A stretch of 64,000 nt of DNA, from positions 744,001 to 808,000 of the forward strand of contig CAVYYW010000014.1 of the NCBI GenBank assembly GCA_963772845.1, read 5' to 3'. Position 1 is the stretch's first letter, and each line of letters opens with the position of its first letter. The notes beneath the pieces are model-generated. The model saw only the letters and a list, made by a program, of their open reading frames with translations, did not search any database and was not told the origin of the DNA. The position numbers were made by a program, and so were the translations under genes. Positions 27,283 through 36,708 of the stretch are shown piece after piece. The stretch comes from CAVYYW01 sp963772845 (GTDB taxonomy: Bacteria > Bacillota > Bacilli > Bacillales > Sporolactobacillaceae).

Positions 27283-28506
27283 ATGGAAAAAGAAAAAATT
27301 GTTTTGGCTTATTCAGGCGGATTAGATACGTCTGTTTCAATCAAGTGGCTTCAGGAAAAATATGGCTATGATGTTATTGCGTTGGGCTTAGATGTAGGGG
27401 AAGGCAAGGATTTGAAGGCAATCAAGCAAAAAGCGATCGACGTTGGGGCTATAAAATCAATTGTTTTCAATGCGAAAGACATGCTTGCCAACGACTATAT
27501 TATGCCAGCATTAAAAGCGAATACGCTTTATGAAGGAAAGTACCCAATATCTTCTGCTTTGTCCCGGCCATTAATCTCAAGATTGCTTGTCCAGGTTGCT
27601 GAACAGGAGGGGGCAGTGGCTGTTGCACATGGCTGCACAGGAAAAGGTAATGATCAGATCAGGTTTGAGGTTTCGATTCAAGCTCTCAATCCTCAGCTGA
27701 AAGTTGTCGCCCCTGTCAGAGAATGGGGGATGACCAGAGATGAAGAGATTGCATATGCCGCAGCAAACAATATTCCGATCCCGGTCAATTTAGATAAACC
27801 TTTTTCAATCGATGCAAATATCTGGGGCAGAGCCTGTGAAGCAGGTATCCTTGAGGATCCATGGGTAGAAGCGCCTGAAGAAGCTTACGAATGGACCAAT
27901 CCTGTTGAAAATACGCCTGACGAAGTTGAATATATAGAAATTGGATTTGATAAAGGCATTCCTGTCCAGCTTAATGGCGAAAATTTAGCTCTTGCTCCGC
28001 TAATAGAAGCCCTTAATATTATTGGCGGTAAACACGGTATTGGCAGAATAGATCATATCGAAAACAGGCTAGTCGGCATAAAATCAAGAGAAATATATGA
28101 AAATCCTGCTGCGCAAATACTCATTCAGGCACACAAAGAATTGGAATTTCTAACATTGACAAGGGAAGAGCTTCAGTTTAAGTCCACAGTGGATCAGCAA
28201 ATGGCAAAACTCATCTATGATGGCCTTTGGTATTCACCGTTAAAAGCAGCATTGGATGCCTTTATTAACACAACACAGCAAACCGTTTCAGGAAAGATCC
28301 GCACAAAGCTGCATAAAGGACAGTCGATGGTTGTCGGAAGAAAATCCGAACAAAGTCTTTATAACGAGAGTCTGGCCACTTATTCAAAAGGAGACGCATT
28401 CGACCATATTGCGGCAGAAGGATTTATTAAGCTATGGGGACTTTCCACAAAAGTATATGCGGAGGTCAATCAGGCGAAACAAGAAAAAGTGACTATTCAT
28501 GAGTAA
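27283..28506 (+). CDS. argG: Argininosuccinate synthase
   Basis: The 407-residue enzyme joins citrulline and aspartate using ATP, the step before last in arginine synthesis. The N-type ATP pyrophosphatase P-loop is AYSGGLDTSVS at residues 9-19. HGCTGKGNDQIRFE, near residue 115, holds the citrulline/aspartate-binding Thr, Asn and Asp. SIDANIWGRACEAGILEDP, near residue 175, is the family signature. Length is normal. AAAGGAGG precedes the start by eight bases. argH starts within the last codons (8-base overlap), giving translational coupling, and expression is controlled by the T-box leader. Confidence 0.97.
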   Translation: MEKEKIVLAYSGGLDTSVSIKWLQEKYGYDVIALGLDVGEGKDLKAIKQKAIDVGAIKSIVFNAKDMLANDYIMPALKANTLYEGKYPISSALSRPLISRLLVQVAEQEGAVAVAHGCTGKGNDQIRFEVSIQALNPQLKVVAPVREWGMTRDEEIAYAAANNIPIPVNLDKPFSIDANIWGRACEAGILEDPWVEAPEEAYEWTNPVENTPDEVEYIEIGFDKGIPVQLNGENLALAPLIEALNIIGGKHGIGRIDHIENRLVGIKSREIYENPAAQILIQAHKELEFLTLTREELQFKSTVDQQMAKLIYDGLWYSPLKAALDAFINTTQQTVSGKIRTKLHKGQSMVVGRKSEQSLYNESLATYSKGDAFDHIAAEGFIKLWGLSTKVYAEVNQAKQEKVTIHE

Positions 28507-29875
28507 ATTGTGGGGAGGCAGATTTTCCAAAGAGACGGATAAGCTTGTTGAAACGCTTACGGCTTCGATAACGTTTGACCAGAAGTTAGCAGTTGAAGAT
28601 ATTACGGGAAGTAAAGCTCATGTGAAGATGCTTGCTGAGTGCGGCATAATCACTGAAATGGAAAGGCATCAGATCACGAACGGGCTCACAGAGGTTCTAA
28701 AGAAAATTAAGAATGGCTCGGTACAATTTCGTGTTGAGGATGAAGATATTCATATGAATATTGAGAGACTATTAACCGAAGAAATTGGGTCTGTGGCTGG
28801 GAAGCTACACACTGGAAGAAGCCGTAATGATCAGGTTGCGACAGATATGCATCTTTATCTCAGAAATACCACGAAAGAATTAATCGGCTTGCTGGAAGCT
28901 GTTCAACAATCGATTATCACACAAGCTGAAAAACACATTGAGACTATACTGCCTGGCTACACCCATATGCAGCGTGCTCAGCCCGTTTCCTTTGCTCATC
29001 ATTTTCTCGCCTACTTCTGGATGTTTGAAAGGGATAAGGAACGTTTTAAAGATAGTTTGAAGCGTATTAACGTGCTGCCGCTTGGGGCAGGAGCTCTCGC
29101 GGGAACGACCTTCCCCATTGATCGCCGCAGGACCGCACAGCTTCTGGGTTTTGATGATGTTTATCCTAACAGTATGGACGCAGTCAGCGACCGTGATTTT
29201 ATTCTCGAGTTTCTTTCAGCAGCATCGATCCTGATGATGCACATTTCAAGGCTTTCAGAAGAGCTGGTTATTTGGAGCACACAGGAATTTCAGTTTATAG
29301 AATTGGATGATTCTTTTTCTACTGGTTCTAGCATTATGCCGCAAAAGAAAAATCCCGACGTTCCAGAATTGTTAAGAGCGAAGACCGGCCGTGTGAACGG
29401 TCATCTTATCAGCCTTCTGACAGTATTAAAGGGTCTTCCTTTAGCCTATAACAAAGATATGCAAGAGGATAAAGAGGGGATGTTTGATACTGCAGAAACA
29501 CTTGAAGGCGCTCTTAAACTTCTCGCCCCAATGCTTGCGACGATGACGGTGAATAAACAGATAATGAATACCGCCGTGAATGAAGATTATTCTAATGCGA
29601 CAGACATTGCGGACTACTTGGCTGGTAAAGGACTTCCTTTTAGAGAAGCACATGAAATCATTGGACGGATCGTTCTCTACGCAATAGGCGAAAAACGCTA
29701 TTTATCAGCGCTCACCATGGAAGAGTACAAGCAATTCAGTACATTATTTGAAGAGGATATTTTCGCCATTCTTGAACCAGATCATGTTGTCGGCGCAAGA
29801 AACAGTGAAGGCGGAACAGCTCCTAAGCAAGTGTTAGAACAGATCAAACAAGCGAAATCAAAAGTGCATATATAA
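28499..29875 (+). CDS. argH: Argininosuccinate lyase
   Basis: The 458-residue member of the fumarase/aspartase superfamily splits argininosuccinate into arginine and fumarate. The superfamily signature GSSIMPQKKNPDVPELLRAK, near residue 280, carries the catalytic serine loop. HTGRSRNDQVATDMHLY, near residue 105, and GYTHMQRAQPVSFAHH, near residue 160, are ASL-specific. MSKLWGGRF is the usual N-terminus. It overlaps argG by eight bases and is followed by a terminator, so argGH is a two-gene operon. Confidence 0.97.
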   Translation: MSKLWGGRFSKETDKLVETLTASITFDQKLAVEDITGSKAHVKMLAECGIITEMERHQITNGLTEVLKKIKNGSVQFRVEDEDIHMNIERLLTEEIGSVAGKLHTGRSRNDQVATDMHLYLRNTTKELIGLLEAVQQSIITQAEKHIETILPGYTHMQRAQPVSFAHHFLAYFWMFERDKERFKDSLKRINVLPLGAGALAGTTFPIDRRRTAQLLGFDDVYPNSMDAVSDRDFILEFLSAASILMMHISRLSEELVIWSTQEFQFIELDDSFSTGSSIMPQKKNPDVPELLRAKTGRVNGHLISLLTVLKGLPLAYNKDMQEDKEGMFDTAETLEGALKLLAPMLATMTVNKQIMNTAVNEDYSNATDIADYLAGKGLPFREAHEIIGRIVLYAIGEKRYLSALTMEEYKQFSTLFEEDIFAILEPDHVVGARNSEGGTAPKQVLEQIKQAKSKVHI

Positions 29876-29889
29876 TAGTCTGAGATGCG

Positions 29890-29917
29890 AAAACCTCATT
29901 TAAATATGAGGTTTTTT
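29890..29917 (+). terminator. Rho-independent terminator of argGH
   Basis: AAAACCTCAT pairs with ATGAGGTTTT around TTAAAT, with a T-run continuing the right arm. Confidence 0.88.
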
Positions 29918-30020
29918 GCGTTGAGAAAAATCAGAAAATAATAATTGACAGAATATTATTGTCAAATATAATTAAAATAAACCGTATAGTCGGTTTCTAA
30001 AAGTAAAGGAAGTGACCATC

Positions 30021-31272
30021 ATGCGCCAAATCTCCAAAATTGAAGAAAAGGATTTCACTCAATTTACAAGATTGATAAATAATGCTTATCCTGCTAGACC
30101 CTTTTTGAGCCAGGATGAAGAAGATCACTTTACGGACAGGCTGATTACGATTCAAAAAGAAGATAAGCATGTGAATTATTATGGATATTATGATGAACAG
30201 ACATTAAATGGATGCATGCGTCTGCATGATTATCAGATGAATATGCTTGGTTCTGAAATAAGCGTTGGTGGTATCGGTCTTGTAGGAGTGGATCTTCTCC
30301 ATAAAAAAGAAAAAATCGCTAAAGAAATGGTCACTTATTTTCTTAATCATTACAGGCAAAAGGGTGCTCTAATAGCCCTTCTTTACCCGTTTCGGCCGGA
30401 CTTTTATAAAAAAATGGGTTTCGGGTACGGACCAAAAATGGACCGCTATCAAATTAAGCCATCATCTTTCCCCTCAACCAGCGGCAAAAACAACTTATGT
30501 TATTTAACAGAAAGAGATAAAAGCGAACTCCATTCCTGCTATGAACGTTTTGAAAAAAATCAGCATGGCATGATTAAAAAAACACCTTTTGAACTAGATC
30601 GTTTGTTTATGGATAGGCAGGCACGCATTATCGGATTCAAGAAAAACGAAAACCTTGAAGGCTATATGGTTTTCAGATTCGAAAAGGCTCATGAGAATAA
30701 TATGGTGATGAATAATCTGATTATTGATGAATGGATTTATCTGAACAAGGAGGCGCTAGGAGAATTTCTAACATTTTTACATACTCAGGATGATCAGGTC
30801 CATCGCATCGTCTTAAATACTCTGGATCCATCTTTCTACTATTTGCTGCAGGACCCTAGAAATGAAACGAATAATGTCATTCCGCACGTCTATCATGAAA
30901 TGCATACATCAGGGGTCGGCTTAATGTATAAAGTATTGGATATTTCCGGGCCTTTTTAGAGCCCTGAAAAATTACAATTTTAACGGTGTCACCTGCAAGA
31001 TGAAATTATCGGTTGCAGACTCATTTGAATTAACGAACCATTCAATAATGGTTCAGTTTGTTAATGGAAAAGCAAGCATTGTTGATGGTGGGGAAAGCGA
31101 TACAGAACTGAAAATTGATATCTCCGACTTTTCAGCATTAATTATGGGGGCTGTATCATTTGAAACACTTTACCAGTTTGGATTGGCAGAAGTATCAAAT
31201 CTTGAGAGTATTCCAGTCATACAACGATTATTTCTAACTGCTCAGAAACCGGTCTGTCTGTCAGGTTTTTAA
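30021..31272 (+). pseudogene. Eis-like GNAT acetyltransferase with SCP2-like C-terminal domain, frameshifted
   Basis: The first frame (to 30959) holds the GNAT domain of Eis/YkxI-like enzymes: GCMRLHDYQMNMLG, GGIGLVGVDLLHKKEKIAKEM with acetyl-CoA contacts, then ALLYPFRPDFYKKMGFGYG. It also holds the second degenerate GNAT domain, up to GVGLMYKVLDISG. The sequence then continues in another frame as LFRALKNYNFNGVTCKMKLSVADSF and the sterol-carrier-like C-terminal domain. The shift falls in GGGCCTTTTT at about 30947-30956, next to two homopolymers, so a sequencing indel is likely. The restored protein has about 417 residues. Relatives acetylate amines of aminoglycosides or peptides; the substrate is unknown. 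ATG 30021 follows AAAGGAAG. The TetR gene starts 18 bases downstream. Confidence 0.8.
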
Positions 31273-31290
31273 TAAAAGGGGGGCGTTTTT

Positions 31291-31908
31291 TTGCCAAAAG
31301 TATCCGTATCCTATAAAGAGAAAAAGCGGCAGGAATTACTATCCAGCGCTATGACCTGTTTTGCAGAGAAAGGATTCGCTGCTGCAACAATAAATGATAT
31401 TGTTCAGCATTCTGGAATGAGCAAAGGCGCCGTTTACAATTACTTTAACAGCAAAGAGGAAATCTATCTGACACTGTTGGACACAGCTGTTGAAAGCACA
31501 TTCCACAACTTTAAGCAGTCTTTTCAAACAGAGATGACCGCATTTGAAAAGGTAGAAAAACTGTTCGACGTCTATCAGGCCATTGATTACAAAAACGAGC
31601 AAAAGATGAAATGGCGCAGTGTTCAGCTTGAATTTTGGGTGAATGCTTCCAGGCATAAAGAATTAAACGAAAAACTCGTCGGTCATTCCCATAAGGCCAT
31701 TGCTTTTATTGCCGACATATTGGAAGAAGGAAAAGACTTCGGGGAATTCAGAAGCGACCTTGATACAACGCTTGCCGCAGAGACATTTTGGTCCTTTGCT
31801 GACGGATTATTTCTGCACGTCTTGGTTGAAAAAGAAAACTATCCCTACACATCCATGTATGAAAGCTTTAAAAGGATGTTCTTAAATGACATTTGCAGTC
31901 CTCACTAA
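31291..31908 (+). CDS. TetR/AcrR family transcriptional regulator
   Basis: The 205-residue protein has an N-terminal helix-turn-helix typical of TetR: ELLSSAMTCFAEKGFAAATINDIVQHSGMSKGAVYNYFNSKEEIY (described by its key elements: KGF, TINDI, SKGAVYNYF). The C-terminal part is a helical ligand-binding domain. It starts with TTG, preceded by AAAAGGGGGGC, and sits 18 bases after the Eis-like gene. It is probably co-transcribed and may regulate the acetyltransferase. The ligand is not predictable. Confidence 0.85.
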   Translation: MPKVSVSYKEKKRQELLSSAMTCFAEKGFAAATINDIVQHSGMSKGAVYNYFNSKEEIYLTLLDTAVESTFHNFKQSFQTEMTAFEKVEKLFDVYQAIDYKNEQKMKWRSVQLEFWVNASRHKELNEKLVGHSHKAIAFIADILEEGKDFGEFRSDLDTTLAAETFWSFADGLFLHVLVEKENYPYTSMYESFKRMFLNDICSPH

Positions 31909-32045
31909 TACCAAATGTTCACAGAAAGGTGAGAAAATTTCGCTAAATGACCTTAATAATAAAACAACTAAGGTTACGAAAATTGTAAAATGTGCGGTGT
32001 TGCGTTGAAAATCAAAAACTCATGACCTAGAAGAGGAGATTTCAA

Positions 32046-32930
32046 ATGATAGAATTTAGAAGTTTGAGTGACTTATCGTTTAAGGAAGCGACAGACCTTT
32101 GGAATGCAGGTTTTGAAGGCTACGTTTACGATATGACAAAAACAATCAATGAGTATATTCAACGGTTTGGTCTTGAAGACCTGAACCCGGAGCTCTCCAT
32201 TGCTGCTTATGTCGATAAGAAGCCAGCAGGATTCATATTGAACGGCCTTAGAATGATTAATGGGAAAATGGTCAGCTGGAACGGTGGAACGGGAGTGGCA
32301 ACGGCATTTAGAGGTCAAGGAATCGGCAAGGCGATGATGGAGGAGGTACTGGAGCTTTATAAGAGAAATGACGTAGAGATTGCCACGCTTGAAGCGGCAA
32401 AATCGAATGAAAAGGCGATTAATTTATACAAAAAATGCGGATATAAAATCATTGATGAGCTGACCTTTCTGCAACATAAAGGGCCATTAAAGCCTAACAC
32501 CTTTTCTACTGGTCAAGCTGTTCATTATGATGTGAAAAAGAGAATGCCCCAAGAGGCTGCTCAACTTTCAATTTTACAAGAGGATGTACCATGGCAGACC
32601 CATTGGAAAAGTCTGCGAAAAGATGGGGAGCTTTTAGTTGTCATCGATAAAGGCCAGGAAGCTGCTTACTTCTTGTATAAAAAAATCTATAATGCGGAGG
32701 GCAAGTTGGTTAACACCATCTTGTTTTCTGCTGGGATTCAGCCAGGACGACATGACACGGAAGAGGTTGTAAAGTACGGTTTAAGAGAAATCTGGTCGCC
32801 TGCTGAAGAGAGCTGCACACGTACCACGTTCAACTTCCGGAAATCAAATAAAGAAATTATTCAGATTCTCGAGAATGCAGGATTCACACCTTTTGCAGAA
32901 CAGGTCTACATGAAAAAGGACTTAAAGTAG
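32046..32930 (+). CDS. GNAT family N-acetyltransferase
   Basis: The 294-residue protein has an N-terminal GNAT domain. The acetyl-CoA pyrophosphate loop is seen in ATAFRGQGIGKAMMEEVL (R/Q-x-x-G-x-G/A) near residue 87, and AKSNEKAINLYKKCGYKIIDE is the C-terminal motif. The second half (PWQTHWKSLRKDGELLV, RKSNKEIIQILENAGF) looks like a diverged second GNAT-like domain. It is preceded by GAGGAG. The substrate is unknown. It stands alone between the TetR gene and the two-component system. Confidence 0.8.
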   Translation: MIEFRSLSDLSFKEATDLWNAGFEGYVYDMTKTINEYIQRFGLEDLNPELSIAAYVDKKPAGFILNGLRMINGKMVSWNGGTGVATAFRGQGIGKAMMEEVLELYKRNDVEIATLEAAKSNEKAINLYKKCGYKIIDELTFLQHKGPLKPNTFSTGQAVHYDVKKRMPQEAAQLSILQEDVPWQTHWKSLRKDGELLVVIDKGQEAAYFLYKKIYNAEGKLVNTILFSAGIQPGRHDTEEVVKYGLREIWSPAEESCTRTTFNFRKSNKEIIQILENAGFTPFAEQVYMKKDLK

Positions 32931-33085
32931 AAGAGGGTTATAAAAGTAAAAAAGTATTCAATTGATCACTCCTTATTAGAATAGATTTATTTATTAGCTT
33001 GCTCAAAAGAATCTGATCATTTAAAAAAACAGAGGAAATGATCCATAATAAAGGTAGATAGATTAGATAGAAAGAAGGTCTGCCA

Positions 33086-34696
33086 GTGGATGAAGTATAT
33101 ACCTTAAAAGTTATCGCGGAAACCTTAAACCGTTCTAATGATATGAAGCCGATGCTCCAGCAGGTACTGGAGCAGTTATTGGATATTACAGATTTAACAG
33201 CCGGCTGGATATTTTTTGTAGGTGAAGATCAAGACTACTCGTTAATTGCGAGTCATCAGCTCCCTCCTGCCCTTAGGAGAAATGGTTGTGAACCGATGTG
33301 CAGCGGTAATTGTTACTGCCTGTCAAAGTACCGGAAAGGGGAACTGAATCAACCTGTTAATATTATTAACTGCAGAAGAATTGAGAAAGCGATTGAAAAT
33401 AACTGGGGTGACACGCTTGGAATCACACATCATGCGACCATTCCATTAGCCGCTGCGGGAGAAAAGTTCGGTGTTATGAATGTGGCTGCCCCAGCAAAAA
33501 AATCGTTTGATGAACATGAGCTGGATCTTCTTCAGTCAGTTGCTTATCAGATTGGAACCGCGATTAAGAGAATCCGTCTATATGAAGCACAGGAAAAACA
33601 AGCGGATGATTATGTAAAGCTGGATGAAATAAGCCGGGCAATATGGCCCTCAACGAATCGGGATGAACTATGCCGTAATATAATTAAGAAGGTTAAAGGG
33701 ATTTTCAGAGTGAAGGATTGCGCCGTTTTATTGCTGGATTTTGAATTAAAGGATAAAATGACTGTTTTTCGAGAAAAAAATCGTGAAATTAAAGGAGTCA
33801 GCTGGTCTGCAGAGGAATTGAAAAACATTTCAGATCACATTGGTTATCAAATCTTAAATGATAATGATCCAACCGTGTCTTTCCCTTTTAACAAAGAAGC
33901 ATTGTTCATCCCTATTAAAACAAGGGATAAACTGACTGGATATTTAGCTCTGAAAATGACAAAGGATTCATTAAGCATGACGCATGATGTGTTAAATGGC
34001 TTAGGTGATCATATCGGTCTTACGCTAGGAAATATTAGCCTTCAAGAAAAGCGCCAGGAATTACAGCTGATTGATGAACGAAATCGATTGGCAAGAGACC
34101 TGCATGATGCCGTCAGTCAAAAATTATTTTCGCTTTCTTTGACAGCCCAAGGCGCATTAGCTCTTACTAAACCGGAAGAAACCTTAATAAAGGAAGCATT
34201 AACAGATATCAAGGGACTTGCAAAAGGTGCAATGGGTGAAATGAAAGCAATGATCTGGCAGTTAAGGCCGCACGGGTTGGAAAATGGTTTGATCTCAGCT
34301 GTAAAGGTCTATGCTGAAAGCCTTAATATTCATTTGACCGTTTCCTGCAGTCAGTTAATCGCTTTTCCTCCTAAAGTTAAAGAAACCATATGGCGGATTT
34401 TACAAGAAGCATTAAACAATATTCATAAGCATGCTAAAACACAAACAGCAGAATTAATTCTTACGGTTGAAGATAAGCACATTAAGTTAAAGATTAATGA
34501 CCATGGAGTGGGATTTGAAGTAGACGAGTCCAGGCAGCAGCAGATCTCTCTTGGTCTCACGAGCATGAGAGAAAGGGTCGAAGAATTATCCGGTCAATTT
34601 CAAATTTTAAGCGAGTCCGGAAAAGGAACCTCGCTTCTTATCATTATTCCTTTACAAACAGAGACAGCGAAAGAAGGAATCGACAATGACAATTAG
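33086..34696 (+). CDS. GAF-domain sensor histidine kinase with cysteine cluster
   Basis: The 536-residue cytoplasmic kinase of the NarL-partner class has two GAF domains (about residues 20-170 and 195-320). A HisKA_3 dimerisation domain follows, with the phospho-accepting His in RLARDLHDAVSQKLFSLSL. The HATPase_c domain has the N box ILQEALNNIHKHAKT and the G box NDHGVGFE. The first GAF carries C68, C72, C76, C78 and C96. Relatives with this arrangement (S. aureus AirS, B. subtilis YhcY group) are described as redox or oxygen sensors, and AirS binds an iron-sulfur cluster; a similar cluster here is inferred. There are no membrane segments. The start is a GTG after AAAGAAGG. It overlaps the response regulator by 11 bases. 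Confidence 0.88.
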   Translation: MDEVYTLKVIAETLNRSNDMKPMLQQVLEQLLDITDLTAGWIFFVGEDQDYSLIASHQLPPALRRNGCEPMCSGNCYCLSKYRKGELNQPVNIINCRRIEKAIENNWGDTLGITHHATIPLAAAGEKFGVMNVAAPAKKSFDEHELDLLQSVAYQIGTAIKRIRLYEAQEKQADDYVKLDEISRAIWPSTNRDELCRNIIKKVKGIFRVKDCAVLLLDFELKDKMTVFREKNREIKGVSWSAEELKNISDHIGYQILNDNDPTVSFPFNKEALFIPIKTRDKLTGYLALKMTKDSLSMTHDVLNGLGDHIGLTLGNISLQEKRQELQLIDERNRLARDLHDAVSQKLFSLSLTAQGALALTKPEETLIKEALTDIKGLAKGAMGEMKAMIWQLRPHGLENGLISAVKVYAESLNIHLTVSCSQLIAFPPKVKETIWRILQEALNNIHKHAKTQTAELILTVEDKHIKLKINDHGVGFEVDESRQQQISLGLTSMRERVEELSGQFQILSESGKGTSLLIIIPLQTETAKEGIDNDN

Positions 34697-35336
34697 AGTA
34701 CTCCTTGTTGATGACCATTTAATGGTTTTGAAAGGACTCCGATTTTTTTTGAGCACACAGCCAGATATTGATATAACAGGTGAAGCGCATAATGGAGAGG
34801 AAGCACTGGAAATGATTTCTCGTTTTCAGACGGATATTGTCCTTATGGATTTAGCGATGCCTGAAATGAACGGAATGGAAGCAACCAAGCAAATCACCGC
34901 TCAATTTCCTGAGATAAAAGTAATCATTCTCACCAGTTTCTCCGACCCGGACCATGTTCTGCCTGCTTTAAAGGCTGGCGCAAGCGGCTATCAGCTGAAA
35001 GATATTGAGCCGGAAGAATTGGCTGAGACAATCCGGCAGGTACATAAAGGCGAAACAATGCTTCATCAAGAAGCCACGAACCTTCTGTTATCACAGTTTA
35101 CTTCAGAAAAAAACGATGCCAGTCAGAGCAAGGAAATGTTTCAAAGGCTGACTCAGCGTGAATGTGACGTCTTACAGCAGATAACCTTAGGTAAAGGCAA
35201 TAAAGAGATTGCTCAAGCTCTTGTTATTACAGAAAAAACCGTAAAATCTCATGTGAGTAATATTTTAGGGAAGCTTGAGCTGCATGATCGCACGCAGGCG
35301 GCGATCTTTGCTATGCGCCATTCTTGGTTTGAATAG
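34686..35336 (+). CDS. NarL/FixJ family response regulator
   Basis: The 216-residue partner of the GAF kinase has a receiver domain with the acidic pair VDDH at residues 8-11, the phosphorylated Asp in DIVLMDLAMPEMNG near residue 55, and the ILTS and K switch residues. The LuxR-type DNA-binding domain (LTQRECDVLQQITLGKGNKEIAQAL..TEKTVKSHVSNIL) ends the protein. The 11-base overlap with the kinase gene indicates coupled translation. Target genes are not visible here. The gene ends directly before the tandem 126-bp repeats. Confidence 0.92.
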   Translation: MTIRVLLVDDHLMVLKGLRFFLSTQPDIDITGEAHNGEEALEMISRFQTDIVLMDLAMPEMNGMEATKQITAQFPEIKVIILTSFSDPDHVLPALKAGASGYQLKDIEPEELAETIRQVHKGETMLHQEATNLLLSQFTSEKNDASQSKEMFQRLTQRECDVLQQITLGKGNKEIAQALVITEKTVKSHVSNILGKLELHDRTQAAIFAMRHSWFE

Positions 35337-36708
35337 TTTTAAGACGGGTGAAAAGCGCTCGCATTCTACGTTACGGCGTCCTCTGCGGTACTCATGACCA
35401 AGTGCGGTCACTCCGTTCCTCATCGTCCTGGTGCCTCGACTGTCAAGCGCTTTCACACCGTCTTTTTACCTGACTAAAATCCGCTCGCATTCTACGTTAC
35501 GGCGTCCTCTGCGGTACTCATGACCAAGTGCGGTCACTCCGTTCCTCATCGTCCTGGTGCCTCGACTGTCAAGCGCTTTCACACCGTCTTTTTACCTGAC
35601 TAAAATCCGCTCGCATTCTACGTTACGGCGTCCTCTGCGGTACTCATGACCAAGTGCGGTCACTCCGTTCCTCATCGTCCTGGTGCCTTGTCAAGCGCTT
35701 TCACACCGTCTTTTACCTGATAAATCCGGCATCCTTCGTTTCAGCTTTCTTATTTCCGTACCTTGCCCATCATCTGTTTCTTAATAATCATACATATGGC
35801 AAAAACACGTTAATTGAAGCGGAAGGTGCGAGACCCGCCGGGAATAGCACGTGGTCACTGAAAAAGTCCCCCGGTGTCGATTAAGTCGTTCACTTTCGAT
35901 GGAGCTAAACCTAAAGTGACTAGTAAAATGGCATATCAATTAATTTAATGACTATTTCAACCAATTGAAAGCTTAACTTATAGATTGGGGGTACTGGCAA
36001 AGCACCCATGCTGATAAATAGACGGAAAAATTTCCCCTAATCTTTAAATGGCATTAAAACAAGCATAAATAGGGGGAGAAATTTCGCCTATTGGCTGAAA
36101 AAAGGCAAAAACAGGGGCATTTTCTTTGAATAACCGGAAAACGTTCCCTTATATTACCCAATACAAGCACCATTCTGTATTTAAGCGAAAATTTCCCGCA
36201 TAATTCTTCAACCAATTGAGGCTTGGTTAATTAAGACAAAAAGATCCCAAAGAAACAACGCCAAAGTTAGCTGAGGCCAATCCAGTGGAAAGCGATCAGC
36301 CTAGAGCGGAAATCAACAGCCTCGATGTCGCCGGGAGACTTTTCCAGCTTCCTCATCAGTGTGCTGAGCGAGCTCTTACGGTTATCCTGTCGGAAGAATG
36401 GCTAAGCATGCCACATTCTGTGAGCAGGAAGGGGCTTGGGAATACTTATTTAAAACCCATAGGAATCTGCAATCAAATGATTAATAGTAAGAAAGACTTG
36501 GTCAATACGTGTGTCATATCTCTTAAAAGCGTCGCTAGGTCATTCGGTTCAATTTCTCAATTGAAGAAGGATATAAAGGTATTTTATCGAATGTATGTTT
36601 TATCTTTAAAGTTTTTCAGGTTTTGAGTTGTGTACAAATCTTGGGCACGGGATTATTTTTTCATTTCTCATTCACAATCTGTTTTTCTAAAATGAGAGGA
36701 GAAAGAGT
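35337..36708. other. 1.37-kb spacer of repeats between the two-component system and subtilisin
   Basis: The spacer holds three tandem 126-bp repeats (listed separately). It also holds a fragment at 35805-35870 (TTAATTGAAGCGGAAGGTGCGAGACC up to GGTCACTGAAAAAG) and a fragment at 36240-36330. The latter (CGCCAAAGTTAGCTGAGGCC, then CTAGAGCGGAAATCAACAG) belongs to the same family as 11502-11788. The open frame at 36285-36626 starts inside this repeat and was not accepted as a gene. Confidence 0.6.
35357..35728. repeat. Three tandem copies of a 126-bp repeat
   Basis: Units start at 35357, 35483 and 35609 with GCTCGCATTCTACGTTACGG and are almost identical. The third lacks a few bases (GCCTTGTCAAG instead of GCCTCGACTGTCAAG) and decays at its end. 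Each unit ends in AAGCGCTTTCACACCGTCTTTTT. The sequence just before unit 1, AAGACGGGTGAAAAGCGCT (35341-35359), is the near reverse complement of that end. A single unit is therefore bounded by inverted arms and ends in a T-run, like a long terminator-type hairpin. There are no CRISPR-like spacers. Confidence 0.85.

Noticed and set aside
35357..35728. Possible CRISPR array
   Set aside because: The period is 126 bases with no unique spacers between repeats, only three units, and no cas genes.
36285..36626. 113-codon plus-strand frame
   Set aside because: It starts within a palindromic repeat, has no ribosome site and no family resemblance.
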